Shown in pieces: positions 1 through 8,540 of a stretch of DNA of 64,000 bases. The stretch's first letter is position 1. Every line of letters begins with the position of its first letter. Both the position numbers and the translations under genes were made by a program. The notes under the pieces were generated by a model that worked only from the letters and a program-made list of their open reading frames with translations, was not told the DNA's origin and ran no database searches. The stretch comes from Ensifer sp. LC163 (GTDB taxonomy: Bacteria > Pseudomonadota > Alphaproteobacteria > Rhizobiales > Rhizobiaceae). The stretch is taken from assembly GCF_001695855.1 (NCBI RefSeq), contig NZ_MBSS01000056.1, positions 186,001 to 250,000 on the forward strand, in the 5' to 3' direction.

Positions 1-989
1 AAGCGCTGCTGTGCGCCCAGAACCTGAGTGTTCAGTTCGCCGGAAAGCTGATTGCTCACCAGTTGACCATTGGTCGATTGCAGGCCATTGACCCTGCGGA
101 AATCTTCCACCGCCCGTTCGGCATCGGTCACGTTGCGGCGCAATTCGTCCAGCCGAGCATTCAGGTTCTTGGCGACACGCCCGGCACTTTCTGCCGCCGA
201 CTGAAACAGTTCCTGCTCGAAGGCATCGACGATTGCATTCGAGAGCGTCACGGCCTTTGCCGGCTCCTCGCTCCAAACCTTCATGACGACGACGAAGGAG
301 CGTTCCTCCCGTCGTGCCTCCACGCGCTCCGAAAGCGCGCGCATGGCTGCAAGCTCGTTGTTGACCTGCTGTTCCTGCTTCGAAGAGAACAGATTGCGCA
401 GTGAAGCGAACGACGCCGGCTTGACGAACTCGGGATCGCGCGTGAGCTGCAATTCGTCGATCACCCGCGCCAGCACATTGCGTGACGTCAGGATCCTGAG
501 CTTGCTCTCCACCTCCAACAGTTGCGCATCACGCTGCGGATTGGTTGTAAAAACATCGTCGCTGACCACATTGAGATTGGACGGGTCGACGACGATATCG
601 GTGTACACGGTGTATCGAGGTGAGGCGGTCATCGCATAGACCAGGGCCGCAAATGTGCAGATCGTGACTGCGCCGATTATCCAGAACATGCCGTCGCGCA
701 GCCAGCGAAGAACGTCGTCTACTCCGATCTTGCTGACGAGGTGCAGCCGGGGGAAGAACGCACCACCGACATGCGGCGTCGGCTCCGTCTCTGCTTGCAC
801 CTGGGGAACCGGCTGCGGACGCCGGACATCCGGATCTCTTCGCGACGCTTGCTTTTCCTCAAAAGGAGCGGGCGCGTCCTCGTCTTCAGACGGCAGAAAA
901 TTGAGCAGCGAGCCACGGCCGACCATCGCACGCTGACTGTGCGCTGGCTCAGCCGACCTTTGTTGTCGGGGCTCGTTCGGCCTATACAT
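1..989 (-). CDS. Wzz/GumC/ExoP-type polysaccharide co-polymerase (partial)
   Basis: N-terminal part of an inner-membrane chain-length/export protein for a surface polysaccharide; the gene leaves the window at its left edge with about 329 codons visible. A polar, charged cytoplasmic tail (residues 1-100) precedes one membrane segment (about 102-120) and then a helical, Glu/Arg-rich periplasmic stretch, which is the Wzz layout. ExoP-type members continue into a second membrane segment and a tyrosine kinase, which cannot be seen here. The N-terminal tail is unusually long. ATG at 989 is chosen because GAGG lies seven bases upstream; ATG at 995 abuts that same GAGG. It lies 127 bases downstream of an acyltransferase gene on the same strand, so it probably belongs to the same polysaccharide locus. 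The family is inferred from layout and sequence feel, without a database check. Confidence 0.75.
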   Translation of the reverse strand, partial: MYRPNEPRQQRSAEPAHSQRAMVGRGSLLNFLPSEDEDAPAPFEEKQASRRDPDVRRPQPVPQVQAETEPTPHVGGAFFPRLHLVSKIGVDDVLRWLRDGMFWIIGAVTICTFAALVYAMTASPRYTVYTDIVVDPSNLNVVSDDVFTTNPQRDAQLLEVESKLRILTSRNVLARVIDELQLTRDPEFVKPASFASLRNLFSSKQEQQVNNELAAMRALSERVEARREERSFVVVMKVWSEEPAKAVTLSNAIVDAFEQELFQSAAESAGRVAKNLNARLDELRRNVTDAERAVEDFRRVNGLQSTNGQLVSNQLSGELNTQVLGAQQR

Positions 990-1116
990 CCGCATTCCTC
1001 ACGCCCGCTTCAAGACGCAACAATCGCCGGCTCGCGCGTCTCGTATCTCCAAAGAAGGATTAGAGTTGTACGGTGAAAATTCCGTTAATCGGCCAGGTAG
1101 CCGTTTACCTCAACGC

Positions 1117-2262
1117 TCAGAAGTCCGTCAGCAACCGGCTCCAGCTTTCGGATGCCAGGCCGCCGATATAGAGGTCGTTGCGCAATGCCGCTTCCTTGAG
1201 ATCACCATGGCGCGTCACCATGCAGAAATATCCGCGGTGGCGGAACGTCAGCCAACGCTGGCGCGATATCGCGTTCATCAGAAAGGGTTGCGCAGCGCCG
1301 ACAGCCTGGGCGTAACCTTCGCGGTCGAGGCAGGCAAACATTTCGGCCGTCACTTCAAATTCCCGACCGGGTTGGCAAAGCACATTCAGGACCGTCGCAG
1401 TCCTGTTTGTCTTGCCAAGAAAGACGAAAACGCCAATCGCTGTTCCATCCGCCGTCACCTGGCGGAAATGCACGTCACCGAGGCTTTGGTTCTTCGCCGC
1501 GATCCCGACAAGCCAATCGAACTCTTCGGTCGACCAAACGGGCCTTACCGAAAACCGCTCCATCATTGGTCGGGCACACCCGATAAATTCGCCCGCCCCA
1601 ATCACCGTCGTGGTGCATCCTGAAGCCGGGGCGGGCTTCACAGATGGTCTTCGCCGGCGCAGAACCCTATCGACTGCGCCAAGGACCCCGAGGAGCATCC
1701 TCGAACCCAATGCCGGAAACTGCCTGCTGGCACGAATGGCGCCGCTGGTAACTGGTCGAAACGATCGCTGCCACTCCAGGCTTTGTATCGGAAGCACGAC
1801 CCCGCCTCCGGCAACCCAATGGTCCGCACTCACCGGCGACGAATTATCCGAGAAGCACATGTCCTGGCGCGCGGCGCGCATCGCACGAGCGAGACATGCC
1901 GCACCAACGGCGCCCGCCTTGCCGTCGGACATGAATGCGCAGAGAAGCTTGCCGACGGTACGGCGACCGTGGATCGAGAATTCCATCGGCAGCGCCAGAA
2001 TAGCGCTCGCGATGGTGCCGTCGCCGTCATCATAGACGATACTGCCATGCTCGGGAGAGTAGAGCGGACTGCCGAAGAAGGTCGCGTCAAGATACTGCCG
2101 GAGATCATCGCCCGGCTCGATGTCGCGCTTGCGGAAAATCTTGCTGAAGAGTCGGCTGACCGCAGGGATATCGCCCCGCTCCATGGGTCTCACGCTGCCC
2201 GGATGCGGCATGCGACGCCCAATGGCTGCGGCAGTTTCCAGTTCCCTCAGCTCAGCCTTCAT
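1117..2262 (-). CDS. GNAT-like acyltransferase, polysaccharide locus (copy 1)
   Basis: A 381-residue protein with an N-terminal GNAT-like region (about residues 23-110: VRPMERGDIPAVSRLF, then a strand-turn region with FSIHGRR) and a second, less clear C-terminal half. It is a paralogue of the gene at 4522-5637: both open with 'I/VRPxExxDIPAxxxxF' and close with 'GLAxExWSRL'. GNAT enzymes move acyl groups, usually from acyl-CoA, to amines or hydroxyls, so transfer to a sugar or lipid intermediate is a reasonable inference. The start overlaps the end of the flippase gene by 11 bases and GAGGA lies six bases upstream of ATG, indicating translational coupling. Substrate unknown. Confidence 0.75.
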   Translation of the reverse strand: MKAELRELETAAAIGRRMPHPGSVRPMERGDIPAVSRLFSKIFRKRDIEPGDDLRQYLDATFFGSPLYSPEHGSIVYDDGDGTIASAILALPMEFSIHGRRTVGKLLCAFMSDGKAGAVGAACLARAMRAARQDMCFSDNSSPVSADHWVAGGGVVLPIQSLEWQRSFRPVTSGAIRASRQFPALGSRMLLGVLGAVDRVLRRRRPSVKPAPASGCTTTVIGAGEFIGCARPMMERFSVRPVWSTEEFDWLVGIAAKNQSLGDVHFRQVTADGTAIGVFVFLGKTNRTATVLNVLCQPGREFEVTAEMFACLDREGYAQAVGAAQPFLMNAISRQRWLTFRHRGYFCMVTRHGDLKEAALRNDLYIGGLASESWSRLLTDF

Positions 2263-3574
2263 GTGCCATCCTCGTCGGGACTACGTCCTCAATCGCTCCC
2301 TCTCTGTCGCGCCGGACGAAGCGCAGGAAGACACTCCAGGAAACGATGACCATCGCGATCTCGATCACATAGAAGGAGATGAACGTGCCCGCAGGCGGCG
2401 CATACCAGGTCGCCCACGCCGTCAAGGCTGCGCCGAGCACGCTGCCAAGCCCCATCACCGAGGCGCGTGCCGGGTGATGCCCGGATGCGCCAAGCGCCTC
2501 CATGGCAACCGACCACATGGCGATGGGTACGACGACCCAGCAGAGAATCCGGACGAAGGAAACCAGCGAGACATAGTCCTTGCCGAAGAGATAGGGGAGC
2601 ACCGGCGCAAGCGCGAAGACCGCGATCGCCGCCGCGATGCTGATCGATGTGGCAGCAACGAGCACCTTGCGCACCCGCTCGAAGGCGTGGTGCAAGCCGG
2701 AGGCCGTCGCCTTGGCCGAACCTGGGTAGATCAACCGGTTCAGCGCCTCGACCGAGAGATAGCTGCTTTCCAGCATGCGCCGTGCGACGCTGTAGCTCGA
2801 CATCACTTCCGCTGTGGCGACAAGGCTCAGGACGAGCAAGTCGGCATTCTGGCGCACCGCGCGCAGAATGAAGGGCACGCTGAAATAGAGCCCCTGCGGC
2901 AGCTCTTCCCGAACGATGCCATAGGTTGGCCGGCCAAGGCCCTTGACAGCATACCAGCAGCCGATGGCCACAAGCACATGGCACACGAACTGCCAGACGG
3001 CCCAGGAGGCGACGGTCGCCACGCCGAAGACGATGCAGGCGAGCGCAGCCGCGATGGTGCGGGCAATCGCGAAACCGACGACAACCTTGTTGGCGGATGC
3101 AAAATTGGAGTGAGCGAGAAAGATCTGCTCCGCCAAAACAATAATCCGCACAAAGACGACGTTGGTGGTCAGCATCAGCGTGATCACGACGATGTTGGTG
3201 ACCGGATCGGCGGAAAGCGTGAAGAAGAACGGAAGCGTGATCGCACCAAGCAGAACCAGAACGATGCCGCTGGTGGCCGTCAGTATGATGTTGTGCCCGA
3301 GCATGCGGGAATACATGCTCCGGTCGCGCGCCACGCGGCGCACGAGGCACTCCATCGCCCCCAATCCGCAGAGATGCACGGCAATGTTGGCAACGGCGGT
3401 AATTGCCACGAAGACGCTGAACTCATGGACGCCGAGCCAGCGTGCGAGGATCGCGAAAGTCAGAAGCTGGGCTGCAGATCCGATGATGAGGCTGCCGCCC
3501 GAAGCAGCATAGGACACGATCATCGACAGGAACGGCTTGTGCGCGCGCGGTTCTCTGAGACCTTCCGATGCCAT
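2252..3574 (-). CDS. Wzx-like oligosaccharide flippase
   Basis: A 440-residue polytopic membrane protein of the MATE/Wzx polysaccharide-transporter type, with roughly a dozen hydrophobic segments spread over its length (for example residues around 17-35, 46-66, 90-115 and 375-410). Such proteins flip undecaprenol-linked repeat units across the inner membrane for Wzy-dependent assembly. ATG at 3574 is preferred over a start 87 bases earlier because GGAGG sits nine bases upstream and the earlier stretch is polar and Arg-rich. It is the first gene of a minus-strand group (flippase, acyltransferase, then the Wzz-type gene) and is divergent from the methyltransferase at 3785. No polymerase (Wzy) was recognised in the window. 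Confidence 0.8.
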   Translation of the reverse strand: MASEGLREPRAHKPFLSMIVSYAASGGSLIIGSAAQLLTFAILARWLGVHEFSVFVAITAVANIAVHLCGLGAMECLVRRVARDRSMYSRMLGHNIILTATSGIVLVLLGAITLPFFFTLSADPVTNIVVITLMLTTNVVFVRIIVLAEQIFLAHSNFASANKVVVGFAIARTIAAALACIVFGVATVASWAVWQFVCHVLVAIGCWYAVKGLGRPTYGIVREELPQGLYFSVPFILRAVRQNADLLVLSLVATAEVMSSYSVARRMLESSYLSVEALNRLIYPGSAKATASGLHHAFERVRKVLVAATSISIAAAIAVFALAPVLPYLFGKDYVSLVSFVRILCWVVVPIAMWSVAMEALGASGHHPARASVMGLGSVLGAALTAWATWYAPPAGTFISFYVIEIAMVIVSWSVFLRFVRRDREGAIEDVVPTRMAHEG

Positions 3575-3784
3575 CCCGATCTGCCTCCGACAACAATCCG
3601 ACGAAATGCGCGTCTTCTGCCGGAAGGGCTGGATCAGCGCCCCCGTTTCCGATCGTCGCAAAAGTTAGCACGCAGAAATGATTGCGCGGTTAACACACGC
3701 GCCTCAATTGCATTTTAGCTTCCGTTTACCTGATTGGGGTAGCGTAACCCCCGCAGCGATCCATCGACCGATGAAGGAGAGGCC
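3575..3784. promoter_or_regulatory. Divergent intergenic region, flippase / methyltransferase
   Basis: This 210-base gap separates two outward-facing operons and must hold both promoters. Its centre (about 3680-3750) is more AT-rich than its surroundings. A ribosome binding site GAAGGAG lies just before the GTG at 3785. I cannot name a regulator site. Confidence 0.5.
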
Positions 3785-4525
3785 GTGCCGCAGAACAATA
3801 CCCCTCTTCCGGACGACCAGCCCGACAGCATTGTGCTGCGCCTGCATCGGTTCATGGACGTCAACCTCGAACTGGCGCCTGATGTCTTGGTGCCAAGAGA
3901 GGAAACAGAGCTGCTTGGACGCACTGCTTCCAGAATACTGCACGACCGGCCAGCCGGTGCAACTGTCATCGACATGTGCTGTGGCTCCGGAAACCTCGCG
4001 CTTGGGATCGCGACCGATGTTGCGTCCGCCCGGGTCTTCGCGGCGGACTTGACCGACAGCACCGTTGCCCTTGCCCGACGCAATGTCGCACGCTTGAAGG
4101 TCGCCGACCGCGTTACCATACGGCAAGGCGATCTGTTTGATGCCCTGGCCGACGACCATCTCGAGGGCGCGGTTGATATGATCGTCTGCAACCCGCCCTA
4201 TATCTCCACATCCCGGCTCGAAGGTGACAGCGCCCACCTGCTCGAGGCCGAGCCGCGCGAAGCGTTCGATGGCGGCCCCTACGGCATCTCCATCCATCAG
4301 CGTCTCATCCGAGATGCCGTGGCGCTGCTGAAGCCCGGCGGCTGGCTGCTCTTCGAGTTCGGCGCCGGCCAGGACCGACAGGCATCCGCTCTTCTCGCTC
4401 GCACCAGGGCCTACGAACCTGTCGCGTTCGCCACCGATGCGGACGGCAAACCACGCGTCGCCATCGTCAGGAAACTTGTCACTCAAGCATCCGTTGCGGC
4501 GGATGCCGGGAACGAAGAAAGATGA
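3785..4525 (+). CDS. PrmC/HemK-like class I SAM methyltransferase
   Basis: A 246-residue methyltransferase. It has the PrmC-style VPREETE motif (residues 36-42), SAM-binding motif I DMCCGSGN (63-70) and the substrate-binding NPPY motif (136-139), which marks N-methyltransferases acting on amide or amine nitrogen. PrmC itself methylates release-factor glutamine, but this gene sits in a polysaccharide locus and overlaps the next acyltransferase by ATGA, so a role in decorating a surface molecule is inferred. The start is GTG with GAAGGAG upstream. It lacks the usual helical N-terminal domain of PrmC: the PREE motif begins only 36 residues in. Confidence 0.8.
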   Translation: MPQNNTPLPDDQPDSIVLRLHRFMDVNLELAPDVLVPREETELLGRTASRILHDRPAGATVIDMCCGSGNLALGIATDVASARVFAADLTDSTVALARRNVARLKVADRVTIRQGDLFDALADDHLEGAVDMIVCNPPYISTSRLEGDSAHLLEAEPREAFDGGPYGISIHQRLIRDAVALLKPGGWLLFEFGAGQDRQASALLARTRAYEPVAFATDADGKPRVAIVRKLVTQASVAADAGNEER

Positions 4526-5637
4526 GTAGCATCCGCCCCCTTGAACCCGCAGACATTCCAGCGATCGCTGGAATGTTCCAGAGGGTCTTCTGCAAAGATC
4601 AGACGGAGCCGCCAGCTGCGCTCGTAGACTATATGCGCCAGCTCTATCTGGACGCACCTGGCTGCGATCGCGAGATTCGGCCCCTCGTCCACGTCAACGG
4701 CGACGGCCGCATCTCCGGTTTCGTTGGCGTGAACGCGCTGCCGATGACGTTTAACGGTCGTCGGTTGCGAGCCGCCATATGCGGCTCTCTTATGGCCGAG
4801 GATCGTGAAAGCGATCCGATGGCGGGTGCACGGTTGCTGAAGGCCTTCCTCGCGGGTCCACAGGATCTGTCGTTCAGCGAGACCGCAAGCGAAGTATCGA
4901 CGCAGATGTGGACGAAACTTCGCGGTATCGTACTGCCGCAATACAGTCTCGATTGGGTGCGTGTCATCCGGCCATCGACATTCACGCTCAGCGTCGCCGA
5001 GCACCGGATCAAGCTCGCGCGGCTGATCAATCCGCTCGCGCATGCGTTTGATCGTTTCTATCGCAACAGGATGGGTCGCGGGGAGCGGCGCTGGTCGGCC
5101 GTCCCCGAAAGCGGAACCGGCCAGGCAAATTTTCGCGTTGGGGAAATCGACAGAAGCGGTTTCGCCGATCTTGTCGGTCCGCTCACTGCCCAGTTCCCTT
5201 TGCGCCCGGATTGGGCGGAAGGGCAGCTCGACAACATCCTCGCAGACGCTGTGCAAAAACCTGATCAGGGTGACGCAATCTTCGCATCCGTTACCGCACG
5301 CACCGGAACCGTCGTCGGCGCCTTTGCCTATCACGCTCGCTCCGGCGATATCGGCCGCGTGCTGCAGATCCTCGCCCTTCCCGGACAGGCCGGCCCCGTC
5401 ATCGATTGTTTGATCGACCACGCAGCCGCGCGCGGTGTCGCGGGTCTGCGCGGGCGGACGCAGCCAGCTCTCCTTGAGGCCATGCTCGGTCGCCGCATCG
5501 CCTTTGTGCACATGGCGTCAACCGTGGTCCACTCGCGCGACGACGAACTCGTTCAGGCGTTCCGCCATTCGCAAGGGTTCATAAACGGGTTGGCCGGCGA
5601 ACATTGGAGCCGACTTATGGGCGGCCGCTTCGACTGA
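4522..5637 (+). CDS. GNAT-like acyltransferase, polysaccharide locus (copy 2)
   Basis: A 371-residue paralogue of the gene at 1117-2262, with the same opening (IRPLEPADIPAIAGMF), a matching central region and the same C-terminal signature GLAGEHWSRL. The ATG overlaps the stop of the methyltransferase gene (ATGA), so the two are probably translated together. The likely role is acyl transfer to a polysaccharide or lipid intermediate. Having two copies on opposite strands flanking the flippase suggests two acylation positions or two acyl donors. Its end is 37 bases from the convergent NAD-synthetase-like gene; a small GC-rich inverted repeat lies between them without a T tract. Confidence 0.75.
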   Translation: MSSIRPLEPADIPAIAGMFQRVFCKDQTEPPAALVDYMRQLYLDAPGCDREIRPLVHVNGDGRISGFVGVNALPMTFNGRRLRAAICGSLMAEDRESDPMAGARLLKAFLAGPQDLSFSETASEVSTQMWTKLRGIVLPQYSLDWVRVIRPSTFTLSVAEHRIKLARLINPLAHAFDRFYRNRMGRGERRWSAVPESGTGQANFRVGEIDRSGFADLVGPLTAQFPLRPDWAEGQLDNILADAVQKPDQGDAIFASVTARTGTVVGAFAYHARSGDIGRVLQILALPGQAGPVIDCLIDHAAARGVAGLRGRTQPALLEAMLGRRIAFVHMASTVVHSRDDELVQAFRHSQGFINGLAGEHWSRLMGGRFD

Positions 5638-5674
5638 CCGATGCGGCCGGACTGGCCATCGCGCCCTATGCCCA

Positions 5675-6682
5675 TCAGTCAGCAATCTCCTCAACGGTCT
5701 GGACGAGCTGCGGTCCGAGATGAAGGTAGCGCGTCGCCTTGCGTTTGGCGGAAATGTCCGCCCAGACGCGATCGACCTGCGTGGTCGTCAGGCCCGCAGC
5801 CTGCGCAACCGCCTCGATCGCCAGTCCGTTGTTGAGGCCATAAAGGCAGAGATCCATGCGGTCGTAGGGCAGCGAGAAATAGAACTCTTCCTGCGTCTGC
5901 TCCAGCGAATAGGTATCCGTCGTCGGTGGACGGCGGCGGATTTCCTCGGGAATGCCGAGATAGGCCGCCAGCGCGTATACCTGCGATTTGTAGAGATGCG
6001 CGATCGGCTTGACGTCGGCGGCACCATCGCCGTTCTTCACGAAGAAGCCCTGGTCGTATTCAAGCCGGTTGGGTGTGCCGAGCACCGCGAAATTCAGCCG
6101 GTCGGCGTGATAATATTCGATCTGCTTGCGCGTCCGCTGCTTCATGTTGGTGGCGGCAACGATGCCGAGATAGACGGCAGGCGGCATGCGCAGCTTCGTC
6201 TGCTTGCCCTGTGGATCCTGAACCACCAATGACGAGATGTTGTAGCCCTCGCCTTCGAGCGCGTTGGCGATCACGATCTTCGATGCCCAGCCCTCGCCGT
6301 AGGCAGGAACAAGCTGGCGGATGAAGGCGTCGCGACGCTCGTAGCAGCCCATTGCCTGCAATGTCGGCCCGATATCCTCGACCACGGCATCGACGCCAAA
6401 GGTTTCAGCCACCAGACGGCCGAGCCTCAGGCTTTCCGGGTCACTGTCGTTTTCGGGCATGAAGAGACAAAAGACGTTCTTCGCGCCCACAGCTCGCACA
6501 GCCAGGGCAACCGACACGCTGGAATCGATGCCGCCGGAAAGACCTAGCACGAGGCCGCGCTTCTTCATTCCACGCAGCTGCTCACGCAGCCCTGCCACGA
6601 TGCTGCGGGTTTCAGCCGCATGGTCGATATCAAGCGTTTCGGCCGAAAACGCAGCCGCTTCATGGGTCGGGCGAATGTTCAT
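5675..6682 (-). CDS. nadE: NAD-synthetase-like ATP pyrophosphatase
   Basis: A 335-residue protein of the NAD+ synthase family, with the ATP-pyrophosphatase loop LSGGIDSS (48-55). The family adenylates a carboxylate and amidates it with ammonia; NadE converts deamido-NAD to NAD. It lacks the nitrilase-type glutaminase domain of the large bacterial NadE, so it would use free ammonia or a partner's ammonia. Its ATG overlaps the stop of the AMP-forming ligase (ATGA), at the end of an amidotransferase-ACP-ligase operon, so it may amidate a carrier- or sugar-bound acid and not nicotinate. The family call is firm; that it makes NAD in this context is uncertain. Confidence 0.85.
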   Translation of the reverse strand: MNIRPTHEAAAFSAETLDIDHAAETRSIVAGLREQLRGMKKRGLVLGLSGGIDSSVSVALAVRAVGAKNVFCLFMPENDSDPESLRLGRLVAETFGVDAVVEDIGPTLQAMGCYERRDAFIRQLVPAYGEGWASKIVIANALEGEGYNISSLVVQDPQGKQTKLRMPPAVYLGIVAATNMKQRTRKQIEYYHADRLNFAVLGTPNRLEYDQGFFVKNGDGAADVKPIAHLYKSQVYALAAYLGIPEEIRRRPPTTDTYSLEQTQEEFYFSLPYDRMDLCLYGLNNGLAIEAVAQAAGLTTTQVDRVWADISAKRKATRYLHLGPQLVQTVEEIAD

Positions 6683-8226
6683 TCTGCAGGCTCCATTGTC
6701 TCGGCCGCAAGCCTGCGGCTAACCTTACCCGTGTCCGTCTTCGGCAACTCGGTGCGAAATTCGACAACCTTCGGGACCATGAAGTCCTCCAGATGGCGCG
6801 AGCAATGACGGATGATGTCCTTGTCGCTGAGCGTGTGGTCCGAGCGCACAACAAGTGCGGCGATCGCGTGGCCGAGAACCGGGTCGGGCACACCAACCAC
6901 GACGGCTTCCGCAATGCCTGGATGGGAATGCAGGACCGTCTCGACTTCCTTCGGCGCAACCTTCTCGCCGCGGGTCTTGATGATGTCGTCCTTGCGCCCG
7001 ACGAAATAGAGGAAGCCCTCCGCGTCGGTCTGAAACAGATCGCCGGTGTAAAGCACTTTTTCCCACGGATGCGGTCCCGGCCGAAGCATGCGTTGTGTGG
7101 ATGCATCGTTACGCCAATAGCCCTGCATGACATGGGGGCCGCGGATGACGAGTTCGCCTGGCACGCCGGGCGGCACGCGCTTGCCTTCATCATCCACCAC
7201 AAAAGCCTCGGTGTTCGGGATGGCGATGCCGACCGAACCCGGGCGACGGTCGAGTTCCTCAGGCGGCAGGTAGGTGCAGCGCTTGCATTCGGTCAGCCCG
7301 TACATGGAATAGAGCCGGGCGCCGGAAAAGAGCTCCCTCAGCCGGGCGATATGTGCTGGCGGCAGCGCTGCGGCGGTGTTGGAGAGGTAGCGAAGGCTCG
7401 GAAGGAAGCCCGGCTCGAGATCACGCATCTGCAGGATCATCGCTGCCATCGTCGGAACGAGCGGAAATCCGGTGACGCCCTCCTCGCGAATGCGCTCGAA
7501 GATCGCATGCGGAAACGCGAAGGACTTTTCGAGCACCAGCGTCGCTCCGAGCCTTATGGCCATAAGCAGCTGATAGAGGCCGTAATCGAAGGCGAGCGGC
7601 AGGACATTGAGGATGACGTCGTCGTGCTGGTTACGCAGATAGGTCGTGATCGATTCGGAGGCCGCATCGATGTTGCGATGTGTCATCATCACGCCCTTCG
7701 GGCGTCCGGTGGAACCGGAGGTATAGATCAGCATGGCGAGATCGAGATCGATACCACCGTGGACAACCGGCTCCGCATCGCCTTCCAGGCATGCGTCGAA
7801 TGCGGTGGCGCCCGCGGGCACCTGGCCGTTCGGCGCCGCTGTCGAAGCAACGAACAGGTCCGCATCGGCAGCAAGCGCGCGGGCTTCGGTCACGACCGGC
7901 ATCAGTTTTGCCTGCGTGAGGATGGCGGCCGCCTCGCAATCACCGATGATGTAGGCCAGCTTGTCCGCCTTGGTCGAAGAATTGATCGGGCTGAAAGTCG
8001 CGCCTGCCTTGAGTACGGCAAAGATCGATACCGCGGCCTCCCAGCAATTATCCATGAACACCAGCACGCGATCATTGCGCTTGACGCCGCTCCTGGAAAG
8101 CGAGGCGGCCAGGCGGCTCGAAAGCCGATCGAGTTCGTCATACCGCAGCCGCTTGCGGTCGGTGATCAATGCCGTTTTCGCCGCATACGCCGCGGCGTTG
8201 CCGATAAGGAATTGCTCGAACCGCAT
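6679..8226 (-). CDS. AMP-forming acyl-CoA/aminoacyl-ACP ligase
   Basis: A 515-residue ANL-superfamily enzyme. It has the phosphate-binding motif YTSGSTGRPKG (168-178), the hinge-region motif with GRKDDIIKTRGEK, and the C-terminal catalytic lysine in PKTDTGKVSRR (K501), so it appears active. It would adenylate a carboxylic or amino acid and load it onto the phosphopantetheine arm of the carrier protein encoded 25 bases upstream. In length and setting it resembles the AMP ligases that accompany exosortase-linked polysaccharide loci, but no exosortase is visible. GAGG lies before the ATG. Substrate unknown. Confidence 0.88.
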   Translation of the reverse strand: MRFEQFLIGNAAAYAAKTALITDRKRLRYDELDRLSSRLAASLSRSGVKRNDRVLVFMDNCWEAAVSIFAVLKAGATFSPINSSTKADKLAYIIGDCEAAAILTQAKLMPVVTEARALAADADLFVASTAAPNGQVPAGATAFDACLEGDAEPVVHGGIDLDLAMLIYTSGSTGRPKGVMMTHRNIDAASESITTYLRNQHDDVILNVLPLAFDYGLYQLLMAIRLGATLVLEKSFAFPHAIFERIREEGVTGFPLVPTMAAMILQMRDLEPGFLPSLRYLSNTAAALPPAHIARLRELFSGARLYSMYGLTECKRCTYLPPEELDRRPGSVGIAIPNTEAFVVDDEGKRVPPGVPGELVIRGPHVMQGYWRNDASTQRMLRPGPHPWEKVLYTGDLFQTDAEGFLYFVGRKDDIIKTRGEKVAPKEVETVLHSHPGIAEAVVVGVPDPVLGHAIAALVVRSDHTLSDKDIIRHCSRHLEDFMVPKVVEFRTELPKTDTGKVSRRLAAETMEPAE

Positions 8227-8251
8227 CTGCTTGGACCTCGCCCGTTGTCGT

Positions 8252-8518
8252 TTACGCCGTTACCGTCGCGCCGGCTTTGGCCTCGATGAAAGCCGAGATG
8301 CGGGCGAGCGAATCCAGGTTCGCCGGCACGATGTCTGCGTCCGCCATGGCGATGCCGTAGTGATCCTCGATGAAGGCGACCAACTCCAGCACGCCGGTGG
8401 AGTCGATGATATCGTTCTCGATCAGCGATGCCGTGTCGGCAAGATCGTAGGATGTGTCGCCGAACAGGAAGTTCTCGATGACAAAGGCCCTGACCTTGTC
8501 CTTGATCGTTTCCGTCAT
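8252..8518 (-). CDS. Acyl/peptidyl carrier protein
   Basis: An 88-residue acidic helical carrier protein. The phosphopantetheine attachment serine is Ser40 in IDSTG; the usual form is DSL, so this is a divergent carrier and probably not the fatty-acid-synthesis ACP. It sits between the amidotransferase (22 bases upstream) and the AMP ligase (25 bases downstream), in one operon, so it most likely carries the acid activated by that ligase. AGGAAA upstream of ATG is a good ribosome binding site. Confidence 0.9.
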   Translation of the reverse strand: MTETIKDKVRAFVIENFLFGDTSYDLADTASLIENDIIDSTGVLELVAFIEDHYGIAMADADIVPANLDSLARISAFIEAKAGATVTA

Positions 8519-8540
8519 GTGTTTTCCTTTCCTCAGTCGT

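Noticed and set aside
2120-3718. Open frame of 532 codons on the plus strand across the flippase
   Set aside because: Highly charged, low-complexity translation opposite a clear polytopic membrane protein; typical shadow.
5638-5674. Terminator between convergent genes
   Set aside because: A short GGCC-based inverted repeat is present, but the stem is broken and no T tract follows.
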